Source: Terfezia claveryi (Eukaryota > Ascomycota > Pezizomycetes > Pezizales > Pezizaceae). From it: DNA of 40,000 nucleotides. The stretch is from NCBI GenBank assembly GCA_015179025.1, contig WHUX01000300.1, forward strand, positions 7,501-47,500. Direction: 5' to 3'. Below the pieces are notes generated by a model. That model ran no database searches, was not told where the DNA came from, and worked only from the letters and a program-made list of their open reading frames with translations. The translations under genes and the position numbers were made by a program. Shown here in pieces: positions 9,531 through 22,942 of this stretch (positions within the stretch are counted from its first letter, which is position 1; each line of letters begins with the position of its first letter).

Positions 9531-10139
9531 CGGCCCCTTTTTTTTCGGATAAAAGTGTGTCTGACCTGCCGCGTGGGGGACCCTCCCACCCTACGCTACG
9601 CTCCGGGGGGCCCCCCTCTCCGCTACGGTCAGGCTTCAGTGAAATATATCAAGGGACTCGTCGCTCGGGCCCCACAAGGGGGACCCATCTCGCTCCTAGC
9701 TAATGCACCTAATAATTGGGGGACCCGCGCTAGTCACGAATAGATATGCTTGTTGGCAGGCGCAAAGGGACCCACTCAACTTTTGTTCCCTCCCTCCGCT
9801 ACGCTCCGGGGGACCCCAAGACAAAGTCTCGGGGTCCCAATGAGCGTGAACAAAAGATATATATAAAGTGATAAGGCTACCGGGCATATATCCCTCCCTC
9901 CCATTAAAGTGGTAGCATGAGGGCTTCGCCCTTCGCTGCAAATACATATACAGAGTTGGGGTAGTAAATAACTTCGCAGATGAATCCAACATGCTCGCGG
10001 GCGGGTCCCCCCCCCTTTCGCTTCGCTACAGGGGGTCCCCCCCCGCCCTAGCTCTCAGCGTTCGCGGCGGAGGGGGGTTACCTCCGCTTCGCTCCGGAGA
10101 CACCCCCCTACCCCCTTGCTCACTCCAACCCGTTCGCAT
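9531..10139. repeat. GC-rich hairpin cluster region, unit A
   Basis: About 600 bp, strongly GC-rich against an AT-rich background, with no gene. It is built from short palindromes: repeated cttcgct / ctccgctacgctccgggg motifs, gggcttcgccc hairpins, runs of G or C of 5-8, and a longer hairpin pairing ggaccccaagac with gtctcggggtcc. Such mobile GC-rich double-hairpin elements are known from mitochondrial genomes of fungi and from algal organelles. Between the clusters the sequence is ordinary AT-rich DNA. The open frames across it are side effects of GC content. Confidence 0.65.
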
Positions 10140-10308
10140 TACTAATTTAATATTTACGATTGGATAGAATCAACGACAATTAATTAAAAATAAGAAAAAG
10201 AATCAGATAAGAATTACACCACTCGACAACTAAAAAAAGAAATGTCCACTACAAAAATAAAAAAAAAATCAGATAAAAAAGATACACCACGTGATAATGA
10301 AAGATGAC

Positions 10309-11346
10309 CTAATCACAATGACAATTCTCACGTGGTTGTGCACAACCTCGACAATTATCAGTCTCCCAGTCCTGCCCATCGACAATATAACGTGCCTCCT
10401 CTCGATGACGATCACAATGACAATCACCCATATTGATGGCAAGACGTGAAAGAATGACATAATGTCGATGAAGAGAAGGCAATGCCATAAACAAAAACGC
10501 AGTACGAGAATCACGATCACGAAATAAAAACAACTGATGACGTAATTCAAGGATACAAAGACGAGTGAAAGGACAAATATCAGAAGAATAAAAGAATTAA
10601 GCTTTAAAGAAGCTCATTAGAAAGTCTACCAATCGGAATGAATGACTGGATCCTTCCCTTTCGATCGGGATGGTGATCCCTGTTCCCAAACGACGGGGGG
10701 ACTGGGAACGACGGGGCGCGAGGAAAAACGGCCAGAAGTTGTCATAGATTTCTGAACCTTGAAGGTTTCCCGATTCACCTGGCGCCTCCCTTGCCAATAC
10801 TTCCTGTTGCTCTGCCAAAATTGGGCAAATTGAATCGACGATAGAGCTATTCGGGTGCTCATTTGATTCATTACAGTTTCGTCGAGAACCGTGTTGGACG
10901 AATAAACCGCAGGGGTTGCTGAACAAGAAATTGATCTTGATTAATAAGCAACAATATAAAATAATCAATGAAGAAAACGTACCATAAGCATCATATATAT
11001 CCTTATCGGAGAGTCCATCGTTATATTCATCATCTTCACGGTCAACATCAATTGGATTATCTGAGGACCCTTCAGCTAAAAGCATCTCGGCATCAGAAAT
11101 TTCTTGACAATAATCGGTCTCTTGTGTGGATGAAAAAGAAGACGGTATAGGAGGACTAGAAGTTGGAACATCGTTGTAAGCAGCCAAAGTATTTAAATTC
11201 GTATGATCACTTAACGATACTCCACCAACAGTACTTATAGACGGAGTTGGAGAAGAAGAATTATCAATATTAGCTGTAAGACATCTAATTAAATGTCCAG
11301 TTCGTTCGACAATATCTTCGCCGTAAGAAGAAGCAGCTTCAGACAT
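10309..11346 (-). CDS. 325-aa protein with Cys/His-rich C-terminus, unit A (four bases lost)
   Basis: Exon 1 10983-11346 is intact, intron 10919-10982, exon 2 10309-10918. Exon 2 is four bases shorter than in unit B (losses near 10592, 10607, 10620 and 10901, mostly in A or G runs), breaking it into pieces. See unit B for the description. Confidence 0.75.
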
Positions 11347-11413
11347 AGTAACGTAAAGCGTAACGTAAAATGGAGAGTAAAATATAGCGTGCGATGTATA
11401 GATACCGAGAATT

Positions 11414-11466
11414 CTAGTAAGAAAATAGTTAGAACGAAACAATAAGGGGTTAGATCAATTACTTAC
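11414..11466 (-). other. 5'-leader intron of the Cys/His gene, unit A
   Basis: 53 nt with GTAAGT donor, TTCTAAC branch and TACTAG acceptor, 68 bp upstream of the ATG at 11346. Same in unit B at 26101-26153. Confidence 0.65.
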
Positions 11467-11535
11467 GAAGAGAGACTAGAAGAAAGTTAATACAAAGAGA
11501 GAAAAGTGTAAATACAGTTTAGGAATAGATGTGTG

Positions 11536-11542
11536 TTTTATA
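11536..11542 (-). promoter_or_regulatory. TATA box upstream of the Cys/His gene, unit A
   Basis: TATAAAA on the minus strand about 70 bp upstream of the leader-intron donor and just beyond the satellite array. Confidence 0.4.
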
Positions 11543-11605
11543 ATTAATATTAGTAAATAAAGAATTATATAATGACGTAGTTACAGAAAAACTTAATATA
11601 TGTAT

Positions 11606-12571
11606 GTAAGCACTAATGCACGTTTAGTATCTCTAGGTAAGCACTAATGCACGTGGAAGTACGTTTAGTATCTCTAGGTCAGCACTAATGCACGTGGAAG
11701 TACGTTTAGTATCTCTAGACGTACATGCAGTTGGTATTCTTTACTAAATATGGAATCCGTAAGCACTAATGCACGTTTAGTATCTCTAGGTAAGCACTAA
11801 TGCACGTTGAAGTACGTTTAGTATCTCTAGACGTACATGCAGTTGGTTATTCTTTACTAAATATGGAATCCGTAAGCACTAATGCACGTTTAGTATCTCT
11901 AGTAAGCACTAATGCACGTTTAGTATCTCTAGGTAAGCACTAATGCACGTGGAAGTACGTTTAGTATCTCTAGACGTACATGCAGTTGGTATTCTTTACT
12001 AAATATGGAATCCGTAAGCACTAATGCACGTTTAGTATCTCTAGGTAAGCACTAATGCACGTGAAGTACGTTTAGTATCTCTAGACGTACATGCAGTGGT
12101 ATTCTTTACTAAATATGGAATCCGTAAGCACTAATGCACGTTTAGTATCTCTAGGTAAGCACTAATGCACGTGGAAGTACGTTTAGTATCTCTAGACGTA
12201 CATGCAGTTGGTATTCTTTACTAAATATGGAATCCGTAAGCACTAATGCACGTGGAAGTACGTTTAGTATCTCTAGACGTACATGCAGTTGGTATTCTTT
12301 ACTAAATATGTAATCCGTAAGAACTAATGCACGTTTTAGTATCTCTAGGTAAGCACTAATGCACGTGGAAGTACGTTTAGTATCTCTAGACGTACATGCA
12401 GTTGGTATTCTTTACTAAATATGGAATCCGTAAGCACTAATGCACGTTTAGTATCTCTACGTAAGCACTAATGCACGTGGAAGTACGTTTAGTATCTCTA
12501 GACGTACATGCAGTTGGTATTCTTTACTAAATATGGATATCCGTAAGCACTAATGCACGTTTAGTATCTCA
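11606..12571. repeat. Satellite array of about 18 short units, unit A
   Basis: Two alternating unit types make a higher-order repeat of about 112 bp. The short one (31 bp) starts gtaagcactaatgcacg and ends tctctag. The long one (about 81 bp) has the same start, adds gaagtacg, and continues through acgtacatgcagttgg and ttactaaatatgg. About 18 occurrences of the common start are present. No coding frame. It ends 58 bp before the 28S fragment. It could be a replication, segregation or silencing element; nothing in the sequence decides. Confidence 0.9.
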
Positions 12572-12628
12572 AGATATAACCATAAGCACTAAATACTAAT
12601 CACAAGCTAATAATCGGCCCAACTTTTC

Positions 12629-12894
<266 letters not shown>

Positions 12895-12929
12895 ATGTTT
12901 TTTTCGGCATGGGGTGCTGTGAATAAGTG

Positions 12930-12938
12930 TATATATAT
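12930..12938 (+). promoter_or_regulatory. TATA-like box of the six-exon gene, unit A
   Basis: TATATATAT about 120 bp before the ATG at 13061, just after the 28S fragment. Same in unit B. Confidence 0.4.
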
Positions 12939-13060
12939 GACCATTAGTTCCCGCACTAATTATTCCCATCTCCACATCAACGGTACCTGAACAAAGTCTC
13001 CGAGAACCTTAACTCTATTCATTTACATCTCCATATTCTTCCTCCCATCGAATATCTACA

Positions 13061-14662
13061 ATGCCTTCTCGTTCTCAAAGATTTATTACTCCTACCGGAT
13101 GGACGGAAGAAACACTACAAAAAGTTATGCTTGCGCTATGCAATGCATACTTCTTCCTGGTAACCGATATCCTTAATGCACCTCACACGCTGATATTGCC
13201 CTGTGACGATATAATGCGCACAGATTAGTTTCATACGGAAACAATATAAATTCAGGAAGAATACAACTAAAAGATACATTAATCGGTCTCGTAGGTAGTG
13301 GGAAAAGGGAAAAAATAAAAAAACTATTAACCGAATTATCTAAATTCGGTCCCGATAAGTTAGTGTCGAAAATCAATGCAATGTATGCCGGTAAGTAAAT
13401 AAATCAAACTTATATTAAATACAAAAAGACTAACGATATAAAAAACAATAGGTTTGTTTGTCGTAGAATGTATTGCACAAACATACAACACCCCACTCCC
13501 AAGAAGCATCAGAACACATGCCGAAAAAGCTGTATTCCATGCAAGCGCAAGTACAAATACCATCACAAGAAACCGTGTTCTACGAACCGGTAATTTAAAC
13601 GAAAAGATTCAACAACGACACGGTCAAAAAATGTTAAAAGAAATCGATCTTTTCTGGAAACGAACATGGGTATTTCTAGATACCATTATATGGGGGATCT
13701 TACAAGATCCCAAACAATAAGAGATGGGTCTCCAATGATGGTCGTAGGAATGAGGATAGACGGAGAAGTATTTCAATCGGTATGTAATAATATATATAAA
13801 AATTATAAATGCATTATACTAATTATAATCCAGAGACGCATCAATATCAAACGAGAACGGGAAGAGGAAGAGGAAGATAATAGTGATAAGGAAAACGTGG
13901 GAAAGAGAAGAAAGGTGGAGCCCGTTAACGTAAGTAACTTACCCAAAAAAATAATTAAAATTATACTAATATATTTTAAAAACAGGCAATTACAAGACGT
14001 GAACCACTGGTAGAAAGACCACAATTGTCAGTGGGATGGAAAGGGAGCCTCCGTCGAGATGGATGGAGGTTCGTTAAGTACAAAAAGGGGGACAATAAGG
14101 TCAGGGGTATCAAGAGGGAGCCGTTGGAAGAGGAGGAATCAGATTGGGAAGTAGAACTTCCTCCGGTGTCGAGTTTTTTGGGGGGGAGACCAACACCGGT
14201 ATGTAATAACTTATACTTATTACAATTTGAATTAAACTAACTAAAATACAGGACAGGTATCGTCGGTACCAAACGCTTCGCCGGTGGAGCCTTTGGAATA
14301 TGACCTAGGAACGAAGAAGGTTCCAGAGGTTAAGAGGGATGGAAAACAGTGAAGGAGATAGTGGGTGGTATAGTGGGTTGAGGGACTTAAGGGAGCAGGA
14401 AAGATTGACAACGGGTCCAGTGGTGGTTAAGATAAATGGTAAACGGATAGGAGGAAATACTACAAGGGTTTTTTTTTATTTAATTATTTCCGTTTACTTA
14501 AGTTTTTTTAACTTTTATATTTTTTATTTTTTTATACGTTAGGAGGAAAATAAAGAGAAGGATAGGAAGGATAAAAAGAATAAGAGGGACAAGACGAATT
14601 GGTTTAAAGACATGGAATTACTTTTAACAGTATCAGCGGTATTTAAAAATGTAAGGAAATAA
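13061..14662 (+). CDS. Six-exon gene for a protein of about 433 aa, unit A (several indels)
   Basis: Exons 13061-13390, 13452-13779, 13834-13929, 13986-14198, about 14257-14467 and 14543-14662. Exons 1 and 2 each lack one base (near 13218 and 13695) and exon 5 lacks two (near 14311 and 14320). Exon 5 reads in frame to its donor in the 3' part where unit B has two extra bases. The acceptor of exon 5 differs from unit B: here a second CAG six bases downstream keeps the frame. See unit B for the product. Confidence 0.65.
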
Positions 14663-14765
14663 AATAAATAGAAAGAAAAGAAAGACATAAATTAGTTAAC
14701 GAACACAGGATAGATTTCTATCACCCGAAATACATGACCAAACCGTAAATAAAAAATAAAAAAAA

Positions 14766-16296
<1,531 letters not shown>

Positions 16297-16417
16297 CTAT
16301 AGCAAAAATAAAGTGGACAATAAAGAAAATAAAAAAAAGAACAAAGAAGAAATATATAAAGAAATTAAAAAAAGCGATAAGATATATATATGAGAAAATA
16401 ACAGATAAAAAAAGAAA

Positions 16418-17052
16418 TTAAGTAGAATCCGATGAAGTACCAATAACTAGATCCACACGAAACTTATCTACTGCAACGTCATCCATATCAAAATCATCCC
16501 CTAGAGGAACAGCAGGAGATGCAAAAATAATAGGTTGATCCTCCGCCACATTTTGTGGTTGGTCAAGTTGTTCTCCAACACAATCCATATCCTCCACTTC
16601 TTCCAATATACCGGTAACCAATGGCGACAAAACCCCACCAGGTAAATCTTCAACCCGAACATAATAAAATAAAAAAGTAGACAAAGAAACATGAGAAGAA
16701 AGAGGTCGTGAGATAACCGGACCAAAATAAAGACTATGTTGCTCCATCATCAACTCATACGTATACTTTAAGCTGACATAATAGTTATGTAAAAACCTAA
16801 CAATATTAGTAAAAAGAATAAAAGGAAATAAAAAAGGAAGAGAACAAACTTTGAATCCCTAAAGTAAGGAAAGCGCTCGGGAATAGAAGAAATAAAAGCA
16901 GGAGTATATATTTCAGAAAGGGGAGTATCGCGAGGAACAAAAGAGGGAGTAAGATGAAACATAGAAGGAGTAAAAATAAAATCATCGTAAGAAGGAAATG
17001 AACCGAATGAGAGCTCTCGTTCATAAAGAACTCGTAAAGATTGATCGACCAT
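16418..17052 (-). CDS. Unknown 193-aa acidic-tailed protein, unit B
   Basis: Intact duplicate of the unit A gene, with exons 16850-17052 and 16418-16796 and intron 16797-16849. Agreement of the exons, donor, branch point and acceptor in both units supports the splice model. Confidence 0.75.
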
Positions 17053-17146
17053 AACTTAAAAGAATTAAGAATAAAAGAAAAAGAGAAAAGAAGAAAAAGG
17101 GGAAGAAGGAATATATATATATATATGAAAAAAAAGCAATATAAAA

Positions 17147-18060
17147 TCATGTATTACGATAGGTAGTAGTAATGTTAAATCCATTAAGAAATCTACCACC
17201 ACCAAGAACAGTGGTCATCCCATCGTGATGAAAATCAATAGAAACAACCCAATAAATAGGCAATTGCAGACTGGTAGTTTCGGCAGCGTTCATATAAGTT
17301 AATGCTTGTTCAATAGGAGCACTAAAAGTATAACGTTGCTTAAATCTACCTCGGTAAGGAAGATATCCAACACTGTTGTCAATAGTACCCGTATCAAAAA
17401 GAATAGGACATTTTTCATTAATGTATGCCCCAATAAAAGTACCATCAACGCTATCAACCTCACGACCACCATTAACTGTAGGCCGGCTTTGAAAAGGCCC
17501 AAGCGCCGAATATAAGCCTTGCATGTTTGTAGTATTAGATGAACCCCGTGAAAGATGATAACCAAAAACAGGATAAACGCCTCGTAAACTAAAAAAAAAA
17601 TTAGTATAAAATATAAAAGAAGAAAAAGTTAGACATACGGAAAAGCCGCAATGGTGAGAGCCTGGGTGGGCTGAAAACATAACACCCTTAAACTATATGA
17701 TACAGTAGAAGAAACAATAAATCTTAATGTACTAGTTAGAGCAAACGCCTCTTGCGAAGTCCTTATTCCTTCTTCAGCGCCAGGAACACCGGCAACAAGT
17801 CGTGGCAAGATAGTAACAGCTGGCACAATAAACGTTCCATTATTAGAAGATTCTGTGGTGGGTGCAGATTCACTGAAATTAAAATCAATATGTTCTTTAG
17901 CTCCCCCAGTAGTTTCATCAATTAACTGAGAAAGACTATAAGCAACAAAACGATGAGTTAGCTCTCTAGGATTTGGGCCTAAACCTCGTCGACCTGTCTG
18001 GGAAAGCGGATCGGTCCTTGGACCGTAACGACCAGCTCGGGTACGTAAATAACGAGACAT
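17147..18060 (-). CDS. Capsid candidate, 287 aa, unit B
   Basis: Intact duplicate, with exons 17639-18060 and 17147-17588 and a 50-nt intron 17589-17638. Confidence 0.7.
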
Positions 18061-18255
18061 TTAACTATGATAATTCGATGAGCGCCGTTTGCGGAATGAA
18101 GATTTTGAACCGCGACCGGTAGAAGCTCTATTACTATATGAGCGGCGAGTATAACGGCGGCGAGGAGTATAACGGCGTCGATTAGGATATCTAGAACCAG
18201 AATAACGACCACGATTAGGTGCAGCAGAATCGTTAATAATCAAGGTAGTAACCAT
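18061..18255 (-). CDS. Small Arg-rich protein (64 aa), unit B
   Basis: Identical to the unit A copy, again ending in TAAATG into the capsid candidate. Confidence 0.65.
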   Translation of the reverse strand: MVTTLIINDSAAPNRGRYSGSRYPNRRRYTPRRRYTRRSYSNRASTGRGSKSSFRKRRSSNYHS

Positions 18256-18915
18256 AGATAAATGTAGATATCCGAAGTTGGATACAAAACAAAATATCGA
18301 AAGAAAAGAGGATATGAAACAGTAAAAAAAATAAGATGAAGGAAAATACTACAGATACTTATAGAAAATTAAATGGAAATGATACTGTAAGTATAAGAAT
18401 AAACTAGGGTTAGGGGAAACCCGTAAAAATAAGGGTTAGGGGAAACCCATAATATCGTAAAAAACGATAATTAAAAATACAATAAGAAAAAAAAATTGTA
18501 TAGAAAAAAAAATCATTCGGCACGTGCAAATATGATATCATAAATAATTCGAGGTGGCCAATGGGCACGTAGCAAAGCTAGAAAAAGCCGAATGTGTTTG
18601 CCCGGCGTTAATGCATGGTTCTCAATATATTGATCACGCGCATTTTTCATACATGGTTATCAACAAGTTGATTACGCGTATGAATCACATGTTAAAAAAA
18701 AACATGTGACATTTCCTACGGAAATTATCCACTCACGTGGATTATTCACTCATGTGAATTAACCCATCTGATGGGTTATGGCCACCATATACCTTCCGGT
18801 AGGGAAGAAAAAAAAACGGAAACATAAAAAAAAGAATGTTTCCTAGGCTACAACCCTGAAGTTGAAAGCATGGTTCTCAATATATTGATCACGCGCATTA
18901 GATTGTAGCCGCGCG

Positions 18916-18965
18916 CGGACAAACAGTCTGTGTAATATTAACTCCGTGCACAGACTGTTTGTCCG
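18916..18965. other. Stem-loop 1, TAATATTAA, unit B
   Basis: Unchanged copy of the 17-bp stem (arms 18916-18932 and 18949-18965) with the TAATATTAAC loop. Confidence 0.75.
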
Positions 18966-19613
18966 ACACGCGCAAAAACGTGTAAAGAAAGTCTGTGCAG
19001 GCGATCTTCCCTTTTCCCCATTGTAAATAACAATAAAAATAATAAATAAAAAAAAAAACCTTAACACTCGAAGCGCTAAGGGGCACTAAGGCCAAATACT
19101 TACCAAAAAGACAGGGATAGCAAGAAGGATAAACCACTTGCTATCTTGGCAAGCCAATAACTACATTGAAAACAATGAAAACTATCACGAAATTCAAATT
19201 ACAGAAGACCAGAACTAACATCCCGGGAAAGACCCCAAAAACATCACAAACAGAGGTAATTTTCCGTCTGATGACGGAAAAATAGGGTGACCCGAGCAAA
19301 CAAAAGTATGAAAGAAATTATCGGTTGCAAGGGGGGGGGTCAGGGAGTTTTTATAATCACTAACAAAAGATACTTAAAGTACCTACACTTGGCACATTTT
19401 TACGTGGGGCAGATGAAGGGCAGACGTGGGCATATGAGCATCTGCCCCACGTAAACGTGTTTTTTTCAAACGTTAAAAGAACCACAAAAACACCCCGAAA
19501 AGTATAGAAAGAAAACCAGTTCTGCCATAAAACAGATAACGGTCTACAAGTCAATTTTTTGTATGAAAAAAAAAAGGTACAAAAGGTACAAAATTTATGT
19601 TTTGTATGGGGCA

Positions 19614-19658
19614 GGGCGGATCGCCTAGTAATATTAATAGAGGATAGGCGATCCGCCC
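19614..19658. other. Stem-loop 2, TAATATTAA, unit B
   Basis: Unchanged copy of the 13-bp stem and its loop. Confidence 0.7.
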
Positions 19659-19797
19659 CAACTCCTAGGAGAGCGTGACTTCCAAGATTTGTAAGCCAAG
19701 TATAACACGAAAAAAAAAATAACAAAAGAAGTCGCGAGCGAATAGAATGTAAACATCACAGTAACCTCCAACATACCTAACCCTCAAAGAAAAAAAA

Positions 19798-20025
19798 ATG
19801 CCAGCAGAGTGTCCACAGTGCCGAAGAATATTGATCCCAAGGTGTGGCAGTTTGATAGATACAAATAGCCCGCTTTGTATGAACTGTGAAGCATCACTTC
19901 CTCCGATACCGCCTTCTTCACTCATCGAGAGCGAAGAATTCCCAGATTTTATCGAGTGGGTAGAAAACCCAATACACAAATTCTTCTTCCTTAGTCTACT
20001 CGCATACCACCTTTCTCAGCAATGA
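19798..20025 (+). CDS. Small CxxC protein (75 aa), unit B
   Basis: Identical to unit A, with the same ATGA overlap into Rep at 20022-20025. Confidence 0.65.
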   Translation: MPAECPQCRRILIPRCGSLIDTNSPLCMNCEASLPPIPPSSLIESEEFPDFIEWVENPIHKFFFLSLLAYHLSQQ

Positions 20026-21785
20026 GTGAATTTATCCTTCAGGACGCAGAAATGTCAGGAAGTGAAAGAGACCATGAAGATAACCCCCTATTTTTTAATG
20101 ACGGATGGGAAACATCATCTTCCGACAACCGATTCATTGACGACGAAAATGAAGGAGAAAAAAAAGAAAAAGGGAAAAAGAGGAAAGAAAGAGAAATTTC
20201 AGATACACCGGATAACCCAGAGGGAAATAGGAAGAAAAAAAGAGGCGGACAGTTCAGAATATTGGAAGATAGTGAAAGAGAAGATGAAGGTGGGACATCG
20301 GAAGGGACGAGAGATAGGGAAACGCTGAAGGAAATGAGTCAAAGTGAATTAAACAAAGAGAAAGAAGGTACGCAGAATTTAAGTATGCAATTAAATAATA
20401 AAAAATCTAATACAAAAAAAAACAGAAAGAGAAGAATACTTAAGAGATGTATTACCAGAAGAAGGAGCAATAGGTAAATCAAAAAAACCGGAAGAAAAGG
20501 AAAAAAAAGAGATGAAGCCGTTAAGAAGTCGATACATTTTCTTAACGTATCCTCAAGCGGACGAAGATGCGAAAGCAATGCTACAGGAGTTATATAAAAC
20601 AAAATACCCCCCAATGCGTTATTACGGATGTAAGGAAGACCACGAAAAGACAGGGGGAAAACACTTTCACTTCCTGATGGATATTGGAACGACGAAGTGT
20701 GGATCAGCACCAAAGATCAAAGGAAAGAACGCCCATAAAACTTGGGACATCATGATCAACGGAAAAATATATCACCCAAATATCGCACCAGTACGTGATA
20801 TTGATAAAGCGTGGCACTACATCGACAAATGTAACGATATAAATCACCCAAAACACGGTCCAGGTGAAACTTTTGGTGACATGAAAGACCAGTGCTCAAG
20901 TAAGGTAGGCCATGTTCAACAAAACAAATGGCACCACATCATAAGTGCAGATACGAAAGAAGATTTCTTCGAACGTATGAAACAGATGGACCCGGAAAGT
21001 TATGTCAAAAGCTTTGCAAATGTCAAAGCATATGCGACAGAAAAATACCCCGAAAAAAAAAAAGAGGTTTTCAAACCAAAGATTGAAAACCGAAGACCAT
21101 GGAGACGAATATCAGAGATAGAAGACTATCTTGATATTTTCGTAAGGTCAAAATACTTGGGAAGACAAATTGTACGTATAAAATCTATTACAAAAAAAGA
21201 TTAATAACTAAAAAGAAATAGTCACTTTGTATCATTGGAGGGACGCAACTCGGAAAAAGTGAATTTGTTACGCAGTTGGGACCACAATTCGTCATTTCAA
21301 ACGAATGGAATGCCAACAGATTCGAAGAAAAACCTCCATTAATTCACATCCAAGATGTGGAAGCATGGAATATGCCCCCAGGTTTAAAGCAGCTAATCCA
21401 AGGACAAAGTTTCGACTATAATGGCAAATATCAAAAAGGTAAATTATATTACGGAGGTGCACCGTGTATATTTACCTTAAACTATGACCTCAGGCAAAAC
21501 CAAGGTCTTAAAGAAATCCCGGAAGAAAGATGGCTACGGGAAAACGTGATATTTGTCAATTTAGGAGAAACACCTTTATTCTTGAAAGAGGGCGAAGAAG
21601 ATAGATTATGGAAAGCACAAGAGATGGAAAATTGGGAAGATTACGGAGGCAGTTGCAGTTGTCCGAAAGTTTTCGAACAACTCAGGAAAAAACTATGGGA
21701 AGAAAGAAAAAGGGCAGTAGAAATAATAGAAAGAATGTGGGAGGAAAAAAAGGAAAAAAAAATAGTAGAGAACGTCAAAGAATAA
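20022..21785 (+). CDS. rep: CRESS-DNA Rep, unit B (one extra A)
   Basis: Exon 1 20022-21171, intron 21172-21221, exon 2 21222-21785. Exon 2 (188 codons with stop) is intact and gives the true C-terminus VENVKE. Exon 1 has one extra A in an A run near 20418, so the N-terminal extension and the endonuclease core are read in different frames; unit A has the shorter run. Apart from the indels the sequence matches unit A. Confidence 0.93.
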
Positions 21786-21917
21786 TGATAGTAAATAAAA
21801 ATGAGAGTAAATAAAAGAAAAAAAAACATTTCCATCCATGAATCAAAGATATATAAGGTAACAGTTACCTAAACCACAAAAAAAAATTGACCAAAGTAAC
21901 AATGACAAACACAATCA

Positions 21918-22756
21918 CTACAAAGTCATCTCCACATTCGTTTCCTTCTTGCCTGCTTTCCCAAGAGCAAGCTCGGCATCTGTAACCCGATGACCACCAC
22001 CAGTACATTGATAACCACCTTCGATTCTAACAAAATCGAAATCACTATCACAAGTACCAATATTACGAATCCATCTTTGACGATTAACCTCTTCCTCAGT
22101 ATTAATCAAAGCAAGGGCATTATGGATCCGCTCATCACCATCAATACGTGCGTTACGCTCATCATTAATAGCAATACCACGTTCAGTGCGCTCATCATTA
22201 ATAGAGGCAACAGCTTCACTAATAGAAGCAACAGTTTCACCAACAGCAATAATGCGTTCAGTGCACTCATTAGAAATACGTCTACAGAGACCAAGATGGA
22301 GATCGCCGACCCTATCCTCCTCCATTTGAAGACGAGTTGTTAAACATCTATCAGAAGTAATACGCTGTTCACGTTCAGTATCAATACGTGAAACCAATGA
22401 ACGACATTCATCAATACGTTCGGTACGTTCGACAGAAATAGTGTGTTCAAGGTCCTTGACCTTAAGCTGAAGTTCCTTAAGAGTACGATTCACGAGATGA
22501 TACCAATTCCCTAAAGTAAAATAAAAATCAATATAAAATATAACGATAAAAAAAAGAATAGGGACATTACATAAAAACTTCATAATATAACAAACTAAAA
22601 GAAAAAAATAAAAAGAATAACCCCGAAAAAGGTGCCGACGAGAAAAATAGAAGTCCAACCTAGGGAACGAATAAAAAAACTAAAAATAGACCGCCATAAA
22701 TTCTGATCAAACAAAGGCGGGAATTGAGTATCCAAAACAAAAGTAGAAGCGTCCAT
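21918..22756 (-). CDS. Membrane-anchored coiled-coil protein, unit B (one indel)
   Basis: The coiled-coil and C-terminal part are open. One A is missing in the A run near 22607, within the transmembrane segment, so the start at 22756 is out of frame with the rest. Confidence 0.75.
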
Positions 22757-22942
22757 ATCGAATGCGTAGCGGGGTTAAGAGGGGAGTGAGTATAGTAATA
22801 TGGTAGACGTGGACGGTAATGAGAGGTAAGAGAAGAAAAACTGAGATATCTAAGAAAAAAAGAAAGAACAAAAAAAAACGAAGGAGAAAGAGAAGTATTT
22901 ATATCCAAAAAGTAAATTACGTGTCACCAATGAAAAAAAGAA

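Larger units (their letters stand above)
18256..19797. other. Gene-free control region with candidate origins, unit B
   Basis: Same content as unit A: paired TTAGGG 16-mers, palindrome cluster, iteron-like repeats, stem-loop 1, stem-loop 3 and stem-loop 2. The only changes are a few bases in A runs and loss of 'aat' from an AAT repeat near 18545. Confidence 0.75.

Noticed and set aside
9555..10000. Frames of 60-105 codons in the GC-rich region
   Set aside because: They cross hairpins and change length with each G or C run between units; no conserved frame.
11606..12571. CRISPR array
   Set aside because: The units are contiguous and contain no unique spacers; the organism is eukaryotic.
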